Of a stretch of DNA of 64,000 bases, positions 48,251-57,666 are shown in pieces. The position numbers and the translations under genes were made by a program. The notes under the pieces are model-generated. The model made no database searches, was not told the DNA's origin, and saw nothing but the letters and a program-made list of their open reading frames with translations. Source of the stretch: Cellvibrionaceae bacterium AOL6 (lineage in GTDB: Bacteria > Pseudomonadota > Gammaproteobacteria > Pseudomonadales > Cellvibrionaceae); the NCBI GenBank assembly GCA_003265435.1, contig NOXC01000013.1:1-64000 (forward strand). Direction: 5' to 3'. How positions within the stretch are numbered: the first letter of the stretch is position 1; each line of letters opens with the position of its first letter.

Positions 48251-49742
48251 CACTCGCGTGTGAATCCGCTTGCGCTGCGACGTGTCTGAGCTGTTGCCTG
48301 ATACCTGCCAATTGCTCTGAAAGCACACTGGCGGGCATTTGACTGGCTCGGTCATCGATGTCTCGTGGGCGGATACCAAAGCCTTCGAACATCGTTAGCC
48401 AGCTTGATGTTTCAAAGGTCTCAGGAGGATATTGAACGATGTGGCCGCAACTTTTAAAGAGCTCTATTTTGTGTTCGAGTGTGTCCGGTAGGCTCAAGTT
48501 CCGGTACGCGTGCCACATGTCGTTGTGTTGCCGTTGATTCAAAATGTAATGCAGCAGAATAAAATCTCGAATAGATTCCATTTCGTGTCGATGTCGGCGA
48601 TTGACTTCTTTCACTCTCACAGGGTCAATACCCTGATGCGGGAAGAATTGCAGTAAATGCGCAATGCCCGTCTGGATCAGCGAAATACTCGTGCTCTCCA
48701 AGGGTTCCAGAAATCCGGATGAGAGGCCAATGGCAACGCAATTTCCCTCCCACATCTTCAGTGAACGGCCGGTTTTAAAGCTCAGATGGCGGGGCTCAGA
48801 GCACGGTTCGTGAGTGAGGCACTGGCTCAAGGTATCCCAAGCGCGCTGCGGGTCACAAAATCGAGAACTGTATACGTAACCGTTGCCCTGGCGGTGCTGT
48901 AGGGGAATGTGCCACACCCAACCGGCGTCTTTTGCAATAGAGCGTGTATAGGGCACGATGTCTTCTGCGTGCGGCAGCGCACTTTGTACCGCAACGGCGG
49001 AATCGGCAAACAACCAGTGGCTCCAGTCTTCAAATCCGGTTTTTAAGGTCTCCTGCATCAACAGGGCACGAAAGCCGCTGCAATCGATAAACAGATCCCC
49101 TTGCACGCGTTGACCGTCGTCCAGCGAGAGGGCTTCGATGAAGCCATTTTCGGCATTGCGTGTCACGCCGTGCATGCGCGCGTCTATGCGTCGAACGCCT
49201 CGTTGCTCGGCATATTCGCGCAGGAACAGAGCGTATCGCCCCGCATCGAAATGGTACGCATAGCCGTAGTCACCGAGCGGTGATTGCGGAGGCTGTCGCG
49301 GTTGGGCAAAACGCCCTTGTCGTGCGAGTTGACAGGCGAGCGAGTAATCTCCAAGTTCAAGCGCCTGCTCATGTGCTTTTAATGCGTAATAATAATGATG
49401 AAAGGGCAGGGTTTGATGATCGATGCCGTAGTCTGAGAACGGATGAAAAAAACGGGAACCGGGCTCAAGCCAATCTTCGAATTGAATGCCGAGCTTAAAG
49501 CTGCCCTGAGTCGCACGCAAAAACTCGAGCTCGTCTATGCCGAGGCCATGATTAAAATTGACAATGCTGGGGATGGTCGCTTCGCCTACGCCAACGGTGC
49601 CAATCGCGCAGGATTCGATCAGTGTAATCTGGCATTGGCGATGACGGAGATAATGCGCGAGGCTGGCGGCGGTCATCCAGCCGGCGGTGCCGCCGCCGAG
49701 AATCACGATCTGTTTTATAGAGTGTTGTGCCGCGTTGGCCAT
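48219..49742 (-). CDS. flavin-dependent (tryptophan-type) halogenase, paralogue 3
   Basis: A 507-aa paralogue on the opposite strand. GGGTAGWM (residues 16-23), Lys83 in FKLGIQFEDW, GWVWHIPLQHRQGNGYVY and GFLEPLESTS all are intact. It ends inside paralogue 2 and is divergent from the GH9 gene across 250 bp. The three paralogues are clearly distinct along their length, so this is an old family expansion rather than recent copying. It lacks a signal peptide, so it acts in the cytoplasm. Confidence 0.92.
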   Translation of the reverse strand: MANAAQHSIKQIVILGGGTAGWMTAASLAHYLRHRQCQITLIESCAIGTVGVGEATIPSIVNFNHGLGIDELEFLRATQGSFKLGIQFEDWLEPGSRFFHPFSDYGIDHQTLPFHHYYYALKAHEQALELGDYSLACQLARQGRFAQPRQPPQSPLGDYGYAYHFDAGRYALFLREYAEQRGVRRIDARMHGVTRNAENGFIEALSLDDGQRVQGDLFIDCSGFRALLMQETLKTGFEDWSHWLFADSAVAVQSALPHAEDIVPYTRSIAKDAGWVWHIPLQHRQGNGYVYSSRFCDPQRAWDTLSQCLTHEPCSEPRHLSFKTGRSLKMWEGNCVAIGLSSGFLEPLESTSISLIQTGIAHLLQFFPHQGIDPVRVKEVNRRHRHEMESIRDFILLHYILNQRQHNDMWHAYRNLSLPDTLEHKIELFKSCGHIVQYPPETFETSSWLTMFEGFGIRPRDIDDRASQMPASVLSEQLAGIRQQLRHVAAQADSHASVIAKHCAAPR

Positions 49743-49905
49743 GGGCTGTTAATCCAATCTGTCTTTTATCGTTTTCGCTCCACTATAGGGGTTCAAGGTA
49801 GCGGCGTCCAGCAACGCAATGAAACCGTTTTCAGGCAAATACAAGGTCAATTTTCAAGCGAAAATGTGGTTTTAACTTAAGCCCGGCCGTAAGATCGAAC
49901 GCACA

Positions 49906-49919
49906 AGCAAAGCGCTTGC
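49906..49919. promoter_or_regulatory. possible LacI-type site between halogenase 3 and GH9
   Basis: An 8-bp palindrome AAGCGCTT (49910-49917) with partly symmetric flanks lies in the divergent control region. Sites of the form TGAAAGCGCTTTCA are used by several LacI-family sugar regulators; here only the core fits. Confidence 0.3.
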
Positions 49920-49990
49920 GGTGTAATGTCACGGTGCAACGCGTCTCTGCCATGGCGGAGCGCGATTTAAGAAAAAATAATGGAGCGCGT

Positions 49991-51745
49991 ATGAACATTT
50001 TCCTCTTTCTCTCTATGGTCATTTTACTCTCAGCCTGTGGCTCGGGTGGTACACAGCACTCGGACGATGCCAAGCCCATTGCCAGCCCGAGTCCGGTGTC
50101 AGAATCGCCCAGCGCGCTGTTCAGTAATCAAGTGGGCTATCCCGCAAACGGCTACAAGTCGGTGTGGGTAGCGAGTTCGGAGGCGGGCGTGTTTTCGTTG
50201 AAGCGTGCCGAAACGGACGAAAGCGTTTTTGAAGCTCGTTATGACTCGCCCAGGGAGTGGGGGCCAGCGGGGGATATGCGACTGGCTGAAGCGGATTTCA
50301 GCAGCTGGTCGCAACCCGGCCGATATTATGTGCAAGCAGGGGAGACCCGCTCTCCGGCGTTCGATATTGTCGATGACCCCTACCAGTCAGTGCTGAAAGC
50401 GTCGATCAAGGCCTACTATTTTAATCGCGCCAGCACGGCGCTGGAGGAAGCTCACGCCGGGGTTTGGGCACGGCCTGCCGGCCATCCTGACGAGGAGGTG
50501 ATGATTCATAAAAATGCGGCCAGTGACGCTCGGCCGGAGGGCAGTCGCTTTGCCGCGCCGAAAGGCTGGTATGACGCGGGCGATTTTGGCAAATACATCG
50601 TCAACAGCGGCATTTCGACGTACACCTTGATGGCGGCGTATCGCGATGCGCCTGCGTTTTACGATGCGCTCGAGCTTGGCATTCCAGAATCGGGCAACGA
50701 CGTTGCCGATCTGCTTGATGAAGTGATGTGGAACCTCGATTGGATGGAGGCGATGCAGGATCCGAACGACGGCGGCGTGTATCACAAGCTCACGACACTG
50801 CGTTTTTCCGGAATATTAATGCCCGATGCGGCAAACGAGCAGCGCTACTTTATTGAAAAAAGTACCGCAGCCACGCTCGACTTTGCGGCGACGATGGCCA
50901 TGGCCGCACGCGTGTACGCGCCACTGGAGAATGACTTCCCCGGTCGCGTGGAGCGCTATCGACGGGCCGCGGAGCTGGCGTGGCAATGGGCCTTGGCCAA
51001 CCCCGATCGCCTTTATGAACAGGGTCCTGACAGTGAGGTCAAAACCGGTGCCTATGGCGATGATCACCTTGAGGATGAGTGGGCGTGGGCCTCGGCAGAA
51101 TTGTTCTTAACCACAGGAGAGGCCTCTTATCTTGCGGCCTTCAAACAGCATTTTGAAGGCGCGTCAGTGCCAAACTGGGGTAATGTGGCGATGCTGGGGC
51201 TTTTTTCTCTTATTAACGAAGGTCGCGAAGTGCTCAGCATTGAGGATTACAGCGGTTTGGAAAGCCAGCTACTGAATCTCGCGGACACCCTGGTTCAACG
51301 ACACGAAGAGAGTGGGGTCGGAATCGCCATGCGATCTGAGGATTTTGTGTGGGGCAGTAACGCGGTCATTCTGAACACGTACTGGGTGCTTTCAGAAGCA
51401 CAAAAAATAGACGATAAGCCTGAATACGCGGCCGCGCGTCAAGGCTTGCTCGATTTTGTGCTGGGGCGCAATCCTACCGGTTATGCCTTCGTCACCGGTT
51501 TTGGAACAACCTCTCCTATGCATATCCACCACCGCGCGTCCGAAGCGGACGATGTTGTAGAGCCCGTTCCGGGATTCGTGGCGGGCGGCCCGCAGCCGGG
51601 TCAGCAGGATGGGTGTGACTACATCAGCGTGGCCGCCGCGCGCAGCTATGTGGATCATTGGTGCAGCTACGCCAGCAACGAAGTGGCGATTAACTGGAAC
51701 GCACCTCTAGTCATGGCCTTGACCGCGCAGCGTTTGCTAAAATAG
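49991..51745 (+). CDS. GH9 glycoside hydrolase, lipoprotein (cellulase/cellodextrinase)
   Basis: A 584-aa lipoprotein. The signal peptide ends in a lipobox (ILLSACGSGG). An Ser/Pro-rich linker leads to an Ig-like CelD-type N-domain (about 45-130, SNQVGYPANGYKSVWV), and then the GH9 barrel: GWYDAGDFGKYIVN with the catalytic-base Asp pair, HIHHRASEAD, and the acid Glu in SNEVAINWNAPL (about Glu564). It should cleave beta-1,4-glucans at the cell surface or periplasm. GGAG lies five bases before ATG 49991; an upstream extension of 25 residues would hide the signal peptide. Confidence 0.93.
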   Translation: MNIFLFLSMVILLSACGSGGTQHSDDAKPIASPSPVSESPSALFSNQVGYPANGYKSVWVASSEAGVFSLKRAETDESVFEARYDSPREWGPAGDMRLAEADFSSWSQPGRYYVQAGETRSPAFDIVDDPYQSVLKASIKAYYFNRASTALEEAHAGVWARPAGHPDEEVMIHKNAASDARPEGSRFAAPKGWYDAGDFGKYIVNSGISTYTLMAAYRDAPAFYDALELGIPESGNDVADLLDEVMWNLDWMEAMQDPNDGGVYHKLTTLRFSGILMPDAANEQRYFIEKSTAATLDFAATMAMAARVYAPLENDFPGRVERYRRAAELAWQWALANPDRLYEQGPDSEVKTGAYGDDHLEDEWAWASAELFLTTGEASYLAAFKQHFEGASVPNWGNVAMLGLFSLINEGREVLSIEDYSGLESQLLNLADTLVQRHEESGVGIAMRSEDFVWGSNAVILNTYWVLSEAQKIDDKPEYAAARQGLLDFVLGRNPTGYAFVTGFGTTSPMHIHHRASEADDVVEPVPGFVAGGPQPGQQDGCDYISVAAARSYVDHWCSYASNEVAINWNAPLVMALTAQRLLK

Positions 51746-51764
51746 CATCAAACCGGAGGTGCTT

Positions 51765-52289
51765 ATGGCGTATGTACGAATACTCGATCGTTTTGATCCC
51801 AGCCACATTCTTGATGAACTGTTTGATCCTGACGCGATCACGGCGTTACTCGGCGCGAAAGACATACTCTGGGAGAAGGTGGCGACGATGCCTCCTTCGA
51901 TTGATGACGCCCAGTCCGCAATTGAACTGAATCAGCCCTGTGTCGACGCGCTCAGTGCACGATTTTCGTGCCACCACACCGATATTGTGCACGTAAATCA
52001 ACATACCTCCCGTCCGCGCGTGCTTCAAGAACACTCCCACGCGGATGGCGAGATCCGTTTGTTTATCGAAGGGAGTGCGACATTTCTTTTCCCTTTCGAT
52101 ACGCAAATCATCGCGTTGACCATGGAAGCCGGGGAGTTGATTTTTATTCCCGGTGGGCAAAAACACGGCTTTGACATGGGAAAAGCCCCGTTTTACACGG
52201 CTATTCGCTTCTTTAAGTACGCAAGTGGTTGGCAAGCGAAATACACCGGTGATGTGTTCGTAGAGCACTATCTGAAAGCTCAGTCGTAA
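51765..52289 (+). CDS. mtnD: acireductone-dioxygenase-like cupin
   Basis: A 174-aa cupin with the ARD metal ligands at His90, His92, Glu96 and His134 (HSHADGE and KHGFDMG), spaced exactly as in Klebsiella ARD (His96, His98, Glu102, His140). With Fe2+ such enzymes return the methionine-salvage keto acid; with Ni2+ they release CO. ATG 51765 has GGAGG five bases upstream; it lies 19 bp after the GH9 stop and is probably cotranscribed. No other methionine-salvage gene is in the window, so it may act on another substrate here. Confidence 0.85.
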   Translation: MAYVRILDRFDPSHILDELFDPDAITALLGAKDILWEKVATMPPSIDDAQSAIELNQPCVDALSARFSCHHTDIVHVNQHTSRPRVLQEHSHADGEIRLFIEGSATFLFPFDTQIIALTMEAGELIFIPGGQKHGFDMGKAPFYTAIRFFKYASGWQAKYTGDVFVEHYLKAQS

Positions 52290-52383
52290 TAAATACGTCA
52301 TCTTTGGCGCGTTTTAATTTGTTTTTAATATTTGAAAGGCAAGATCCTTGCATCTGTATGCTGGTAGGAGGAGTGTCCAGCCC

Positions 52384-53631
52384 ATGTCTTTCAAATTTAA
52401 ATTCGGCCGTAGTGCTCAGCGTATTGCCACGTTGATCGTGCTGATGTTCACAGTGAGCCGACTTGCCGTCGCTCAAGATACTGTGGGCGTACTTAAAGGA
52501 ATTGCCCCGTATATTGATGGTGGCCTCGAGCAATACCAAGCGGGGCTCTATCTAGAACGAGGCGCCAGTTCGGAAATTGTCTCTCCCGCTCAGGTAGAGC
52601 AGATGGCATTCAAGATTTCGCGTTCCCGCCAATCGTCCAAGCGCTGGTATCGCCAGCTTGTACAACGCGTTGTCATTAATGCCGACCCCGATGTTCTGGC
52701 AGAGAGTGCGGAAGCGCTCAATGTCTTCTCACCCATGTTATTGCAGCCGTTTTACGAAGGGGACGTGGTTTCCATTCGGCGCCTGGAAGGCGGTGCAGAA
52801 TTGGCGGTGAATGATGTGGTCTTGGGCGAGGTGCTTAACAGCCAGGTCTTCGAGCTGTATCTGAGTGCATGGATGGGACCGGTGCCACCGAGCACGGAGT
52901 TTCAGGAAGCGCTATTGCTGCAGCCTGTCAGTGCCGATCAAAAAGCGCAATTCGAAACTTTGCCCGATTCCGAGGAGGCCGAACAACGTCTGGCCGCCTG
53001 GGTAGAGGCTTTGAGTGCCGAGGATGACGCGGTTTCAGTGGCTGCAGCGCCTACACGTACCCAAGCGCGTTCAGCTGCCGCGCCTGCAGCCGCTACGGTA
53101 GCAACCACGGTGGCTTTGAATGTCGCCGAGCCAGAGGTGCCTAAAGTTGAAGCCACGCCTGAACCCAAGCCCACGCCGACGCCTACGCCCAAACCGAAGG
53201 TGGTAGCGACACCCAAGCCTACGCCCACGCCGCAGTTGATCGAAGAAGAGCCTGAAGAAGAGGAACTCGACAGCGCCGCGCTTATCGCGGCCATGACGCA
53301 GTATCGGCGCCTCTTGCATGTTCACCCGTCCCGCTATGTGAAATACCCGGTTCGCTCACAAAATCGTCGTGAAGAAGGTGTGGTACAACTTGCGGTGACT
53401 ATTGCGCGTGATGGCAATGTATTGGATGTGACCGTGAATAACAGCTCTTCGCACAAACGCTTGGATCGCGCCGCACTAGAAGCGGTTGTCGAGGCGAGCC
53501 CTTTCCCTGAACTGCCGGAGTTGGTGGCGGGGAGGAGTTGGAATTTATTTTGCCAATCGCGTTCAAGCTGCAATAGCCGTCGCGCTCGATCAGTCAGGCA
53601 TAAAAAAGCCCCGTTAGGGGCTTTTTTTTGA
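52384..53631 (+). CDS. TonB-family protein with chalcone-isomerase-like N-domain, C-terminus frameshifted
   Basis: The called frame gives 415 aa. Residues 1-31 form a signal peptide. Residues about 40-180 resemble the chalcone-isomerase-like fold (QAGLYLERGAS, KRWYRQLVQRVVIN, MGPVPPSTEFQEALL). A Pro/Thr/Lys linker rich in PTPTPKP leads to a TonB C-terminal domain (YPVRSQNRREEGVVQLAV...DVTVNNSSSHKRLDRAA). The natural ending is lost: with one more G in the run 53529-53532 the frame reads EELEFILPIAFKLQ and stops at 53576. As written, the protein runs on into the terminator. It should energise the nearby receptor. Confidence 0.75.
   Translation: MSFKFKFGRSAQRIATLIVLMFTVSRLAVAQDTVGVLKGIAPYIDGGLEQYQAGLYLERGASSEIVSPAQVEQMAFKISRSRQSSKRWYRQLVQRVVINADPDVLAESAEALNVFSPMLLQPFYEGDVVSIRRLEGGAELAVNDVVLGEVLNSQVFELYLSAWMGPVPPSTEFQEALLLQPVSADQKAQFETLPDSEEAEQRLAAWVEALSAEDDAVSVAAAPTRTQARSAAAPAAATVATTVALNVAEPEVPKVEATPEPKPTPTPTPKPKVVATPKPTPTPQLIEEEPEEEELDSAALIAAMTQYRRLLHVHPSRYVKYPVRSQNRREEGVVQLAVTIARDGNVLDVTVNNSSSHKRLDRAALEAVVEASPFPELPELVAGRSWNLFCQSRSSCNSRRARSVRHKKAPLGAFF
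53602..53629. terminator. bidirectional intrinsic terminator tonB / acnB
   Basis: A6, AGCCCC-GTTA-GGGGCT, T8. It lies between the convergent TonB-type gene and acnB. The frameshifted TonB frame translates through it, which supports the frameshift reading. Confidence 0.92.
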
Positions 53632-53647
53632 GTCTCAAAATGGGGCC

Positions 53648-56272
53648 TTAGGCCCGCACTTCTTCGATCTCAACCGCTGCGATTCGGGCGCCTTCTTCGG
53701 CCCCTTTCACGAAGCTTTCGATCTGATCAAAGTTCATGTAGCGGAAGATCTCTCCGGACATGCTATTGATCTTGCTCGCGTACTCCATGTACTCCGCTGG
53801 GGTGGGCAGTTTGCCTAGGATGCCACCAACCGCAGCCAGCTCGGCAGAAGTCAGGTAGACATTTGCACCGTTACCGAGGCGGTTAGGGAAGTTTCGCGTT
53901 GAGGTCGACAGCACGGTTGCGCCGTCTGCTACACGTGCCTGGTTACCCATACACAATGAGCAACCGGGCATTTCCATACGCGCACCCTTGGCGCCAAAGA
54001 TGTTGTAATAGCCTTCTTCCATCAGGGTGTGGGCATCCATCTTGGTCGGAGGGGAGATCCAGAAGCGGCTCTTCAGTGTGCCAGGCGTCGACTCGAACAG
54101 CTTACCTGCGGCACGGAAGTGGCCGATGTTGGTCATACACGAGCCAATGAACACTTCGTCCACGGTATCGCCCGCCACTTCGGACAGCAAACGTGCATCG
54201 TCAGGGTCGTTCGGGCAGCACACGATGGGCTCGTTCACTTCTGCCAGGTCGATCTCGATCACGGCCGCGTATTCGGCGTCGGCATCGCCCTCGAGTAATT
54301 GAGGATCTGCAAGCCATTCTTCCATCTTGCGCGCGCGGCGCTCTAGCGTACGCTTGTCGCCATAACCTTCGGCGATCATCCAGCGAAGCAGGGTGATGTT
54401 GGAGCGAAGGTATTCTGAGATTTCTTCAATACCTTGCTTGATGGTACAACCTGCTGCGGAACGCTCCGCAGACGCATCAGACAGTTCAAACGCTTGCTCA
54501 ACGGTCAGACCTTGCAGGCCTTCAATTTCGAGGATACGGCCGGAGAAGATGTTCTTCTTACCTTTCTTCTCGACGGTCAAGAGACCTTGTTTGATCGCGT
54601 AGTACGGGATCGCATGTACGAGATCTCGTAGGGTAATACCCGGCTGCATCTCGCCTTTAAATCGCACCAATACAGACTCTGGCATGTCCAAAGGCATCAC
54701 ACCCGTTGCGGCAGCGAAGGCCACCAGACCGGAGCCTGCAGGGAAGGAGATGCCCATTGGGAAACGTGTGTGGGAGTCGCCACCGGTGCCGACGGTGTCG
54801 GGCAGCAGCATACGGTTCAACCAGCTGTGGATAATGCCGTCGCCGGGACGCAGGGAAACGCCGCCTCGATTCATAATGAAGTCAGGCAGAGTGTGTTGCG
54901 TATCGATGTCGACAGGCTTGGGGTAGGCGGCCGTGTGGCAGAAGGACTGCATCGTTAAGTCGGCAGAGAAACCCAGACAAGCGAGGTCTTTCAGCTCGTC
55001 ACGCGTCATCGGGCCAGTGGTGTCCTGGGAACCGACGGTGGTCATTTTGGGCTCACAGTAAGTGCCGGGGCGTACGCCCTGTCCTTCAGGCAGGCCGCAG
55101 GCGCGTCCGACCATCTTTTGCGCAAGGGTGAAGCCCTTACCGGAATCTTCCGGTGAGGAAGGTACGCGGAAGAGTTCGGAGGCAGGCAGGCCGAGTGACT
55201 CACGTGCTTTTTGCGTCAGACCACGACCAATGATCAGATTGATACGGCCACCGGCTTGAACTTCATCGAGCAGCACGTCGGACTTAAGTGCAAACTCGGA
55301 AAGAACATCACCGTTTTCAGCCAGAATTTTGCCGTCGTATGGGCGAATTTCGATGACGTCGCCCATATTCAGGTTGTCAACGTCGGCTTCGAAGACCAGC
55401 GCACCGGCATCTTCCATGGTGTTATAGAAGATAGGAGCGACCTTGCCGCCGATACAGATGCCGCCGCCGCGCTTATTGGGCACACCGGAAATGTCGTCGC
55501 CGAAGTACCACAGTACGGAGTTCGTCGCGGATTTACGTGATGAGCCGGTACCAACGACATCGCCGACCATCGCGACGGGGTAGCCTTTGGCTTTAACGGC
55601 TTCAATTTGCGCCAGAGGGCCTTTCACACCGGGCTCTTCAGGCTCCAGTCCTTCGCGCGCCATTTTGTACATGGCCAGTGCGTGAAGGGGGATGTCGGGG
55701 CGGCTCCAAGCGTCCTGAGCAGGGGAGAGGTCATCGGTATTGGTTTCACCGGTCACCTTGAATACGGCTACTTTGATCGACTCAGGCACGGCATCGCGGC
55801 CAGTGAACCACTCGCCGTCAGCCCAGCTTTGCATCACGGCTTTGGCGTTTTCATTACCGGATTTGGCCAGCTCTTCGACATCGTGGAAGGCGTCGAACAT
55901 CAGCAGTGTGTGCTTGAGTTCGGTTGCGGCGAGTTCGCCAAGTGCGTCGTCAGTCAGCAGGCTGACCAAAGTTTCAATGTTGTAGCCACCGTGCATGTTG
56001 CCGAGCAGAACAACCGCTTGTTTACTGTCCACGAGCGGACAGCTCACTTCGCCTTTGGCAATGTCGCTGAGGAACGCGGCTTTCACATAGGCTGCCTCGT
56101 CCACACCGGGGGGGACACGATTGCTCAGCAGATCGATCAGCGTCTCTTCTTCACCAGCGGGCGGGTTTTTGAGCAGCTCTACTAGGGCCGCAACCTGCTC
56201 TGAATTTAAGGGTTTGGGGGGAATTCCGAGCGCTTCACGTTCAGCGACGTGGGTACGATAGGCTTCAAGCAC
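53648..56272 (-). CDS. acnB: bifunctional aconitate hydratase 2 / 2-methylisocitrate dehydratase
   Basis: An 874-aa TCA-cycle enzyme with a 4Fe-4S cluster. I start it at GTG 56272 ([22 protein letters not shown]), nine bases after GAGGA; the longer frame to 56392 is not AcnB-like. Visible are the N-terminal HEAT-like and swivel domains, then the catalytic domains with cluster Cys in SCMTNIGHF and CSLCMGNQ. AcnB can also act as an iron-responsive RNA-binding protein in other species. It faces the TonB gene. Confidence 0.96.
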   Translation of the reverse strand: MLEAYRTHVAEREALGIPPKPLNSEQVAALVELLKNPPAGEEETLIDLLSNRVPPGVDEAAYVKAAFLSDIAKGEVSCPLVDSKQAVVLLGNMHGGYNIETLVSLLTDDALGELAATELKHTLLMFDAFHDVEELAKSGNENAKAVMQSWADGEWFTGRDAVPESIKVAVFKVTGETNTDDLSPAQDAWSRPDIPLHALAMYKMAREGLEPEEPGVKGPLAQIEAVKAKGYPVAMVGDVVGTGSSRKSATNSVLWYFGDDISGVPNKRGGGICIGGKVAPIFYNTMEDAGALVFEADVDNLNMGDVIEIRPYDGKILAENGDVLSEFALKSDVLLDEVQAGGRINLIIGRGLTQKARESLGLPASELFRVPSSPEDSGKGFTLAQKMVGRACGLPEGQGVRPGTYCEPKMTTVGSQDTTGPMTRDELKDLACLGFSADLTMQSFCHTAAYPKPVDIDTQHTLPDFIMNRGGVSLRPGDGIIHSWLNRMLLPDTVGTGGDSHTRFPMGISFPAGSGLVAFAAATGVMPLDMPESVLVRFKGEMQPGITLRDLVHAIPYYAIKQGLLTVEKKGKKNIFSGRILEIEGLQGLTVEQAFELSDASAERSAAGCTIKQGIEEISEYLRSNITLLRWMIAEGYGDKRTLERRARKMEEWLADPQLLEGDADAEYAAVIEIDLAEVNEPIVCCPNDPDDARLLSEVAGDTVDEVFIGSCMTNIGHFRAAGKLFESTPGTLKSRFWISPPTKMDAHTLMEEGYYNIFGAKGARMEMPGCSLCMGNQARVADGATVLSTSTRNFPNRLGNGANVYLTSAELAAVGGILGKLPTPAEYMEYASKINSMSGEIFRYMNFDQIESFVKGAEEGARIAAVEIEEVRA

Positions 56273-56524
56273 GATAGTCCATCCTCTAAAGTCGGGTTTT
56301 TGGTTACTCAGCAAGCAGGATCGCTGCCAACTGAGGCTATCAACCGCCGTGGTTGATGCGCTAGCACGGTGGCCAGCGAGTTTGGGGCGCAAATTTTATC
56401 TTATTCTGGCTAAATAGTTAAGGAAGCGTCGCGTTCGTTGGGGTCAATATGAAATTGCCCCTTGGGTCACTGGGGGCAAAAAGGGTAAAATTCCGCGCTT
56501 TTCACAGACCAGCGCTGAAATCGG

Positions 56525-56989
56525 ATGCAAAGACAGAAAACCCGCTCTCCGTGTATTGGAGTTTGCTCTACGGGTATCGGCGATTCAGTTTGCCGAGGCT
56601 GTAAGCGGTATTCCCATGAGGTGATTGACTGGAATGGGTATTCCGAAGCTCAACGCCTGGCCATCGTTAAGCGGCTCTCGTTGTTGGTACAGCATGTTGC
56701 GGAGCCGATGATCGAAATCCATGACACGGCGCAACTTCAATTAGGCCTGCAACAGCACCAGATTCGCTTTGATCCCAATGCCGGGCCCTATCTGTGGCTA
56801 CTGGAGTTGCTCAAAGTGGGGGCAGGCACCTTACCGAGTCTGGAGCGCTTTGGTTGTCGTTTGCGCCCAGCAGCCCAAGGGCGAAGCTTGATCGAGCTGA
56901 AGGCGCAGATAGATCATGACTTTTACATCCTCTCCACCGTGCACTATGAACGGTATTTCAGACATTCACCCGCTGAGGTGGATCAGTGA
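56525..56989 (+). CDS. DUF1289 domain protein
   Basis: A 154-aa protein. The first 50 residues are a DUF1289 domain: SPCIGVCSTGIGDSVCRGCKR, with four Cys spaced like a metal-binding site, then IDWNGYSEAQRLAIVKRL. The C-terminal half (about 60-154) is unassigned. Function unknown. The start ATG at 56525 has no clear ribosome binding site. It precedes miaE by 65 bp on the same strand. Confidence 0.82.
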   Translation: MQRQKTRSPCIGVCSTGIGDSVCRGCKRYSHEVIDWNGYSEAQRLAIVKRLSLLVQHVAEPMIEIHDTAQLQLGLQQHQIRFDPNAGPYLWLLELLKVGAGTLPSLERFGCRLRPAAQGRSLIELKAQIDHDFYILSTVHYERYFRHSPAEVDQ

Positions 56990-57053
56990 CCTTGTTTTCT
57001 CAGATTTTTGACGCGAGGCGGCGCCATCGTCGTGCGTCCGGAGCCAACGCGCC

Positions 57054-57656
57054 ATGAGCACAGAAGCGATACACCAGTTCTTGCATTGCCACACCCCGGA
57101 CGCCTGGGTGGAGTGGGCATGCCGCGAGCCTGAGCTGATGTTGATTGATCATGCCAATTGCGAGAAGAAAGCTGCAGGGACGGCGCTGAATCTCATGTAT
57201 CGGTATATCGATGACTTTGAGTTGTTGAACAAAATGTCGCGCCTCGCACGTGAAGAGCTGCGCCATTTTGAGCAGGTGATCGCGATTATGGAAGCACGCG
57301 GCATAGAGTACCGACCTGTATCCGCCTCCCGCTACGCCGCGGAAATGCGTAAGCCGGTGCGCACCTTCGAGCCCGCGAGGTTGGTCGATACGCTTATCGT
57401 TGGTGCGATTATCGAAGCGCGTTCCTGTGAGCGATTCGAGAAGTTGGCGCCGTTCTTGGATGACGAATTGCAAAAGTTCTATCGCTCACTCCTTAAATCG
57501 GAAGCGCGGCACTTTGAAGACTACCTCAAACTGGCACAAAAGGCGGCTGGCGAAGAGGCGATCAACGCACGCGTACAGTTTTTTCTGGAGCTTGAAGCGT
57601 CGTTGGTCGAGAGTGGCGATGACGATTTTCGCTTCCACTCCGGTGTGCCCGCCTGA
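57054..57656 (+). CDS. miaE: tRNA-(ms2io6A37) hydroxylase
   Basis: A 200-aa diiron oxygenase of the ferritin fold that hydroxylates the isopentenyl group at tRNA position 37. The two iron-binding helices carry EELRHFEQV and EARHFEDYL, with the first ligand Glu in NCEKKAAGTALNLMYRY. GGAG lies eight bases before ATG 57054. It ends 10 bp before the convergent signalling gene. Confidence 0.95.
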   Translation: MSTEAIHQFLHCHTPDAWVEWACREPELMLIDHANCEKKAAGTALNLMYRYIDDFELLNKMSRLAREELRHFEQVIAIMEARGIEYRPVSASRYAAEMRKPVRTFEPARLVDTLIVGAIIEARSCERFEKLAPFLDDELQKFYRSLLKSEARHFEDYLKLAQKAAGEEAINARVQFFLELEASLVESGDDDFRFHSGVPA

Positions 57657-57666
57657 TTTCAGCGGC

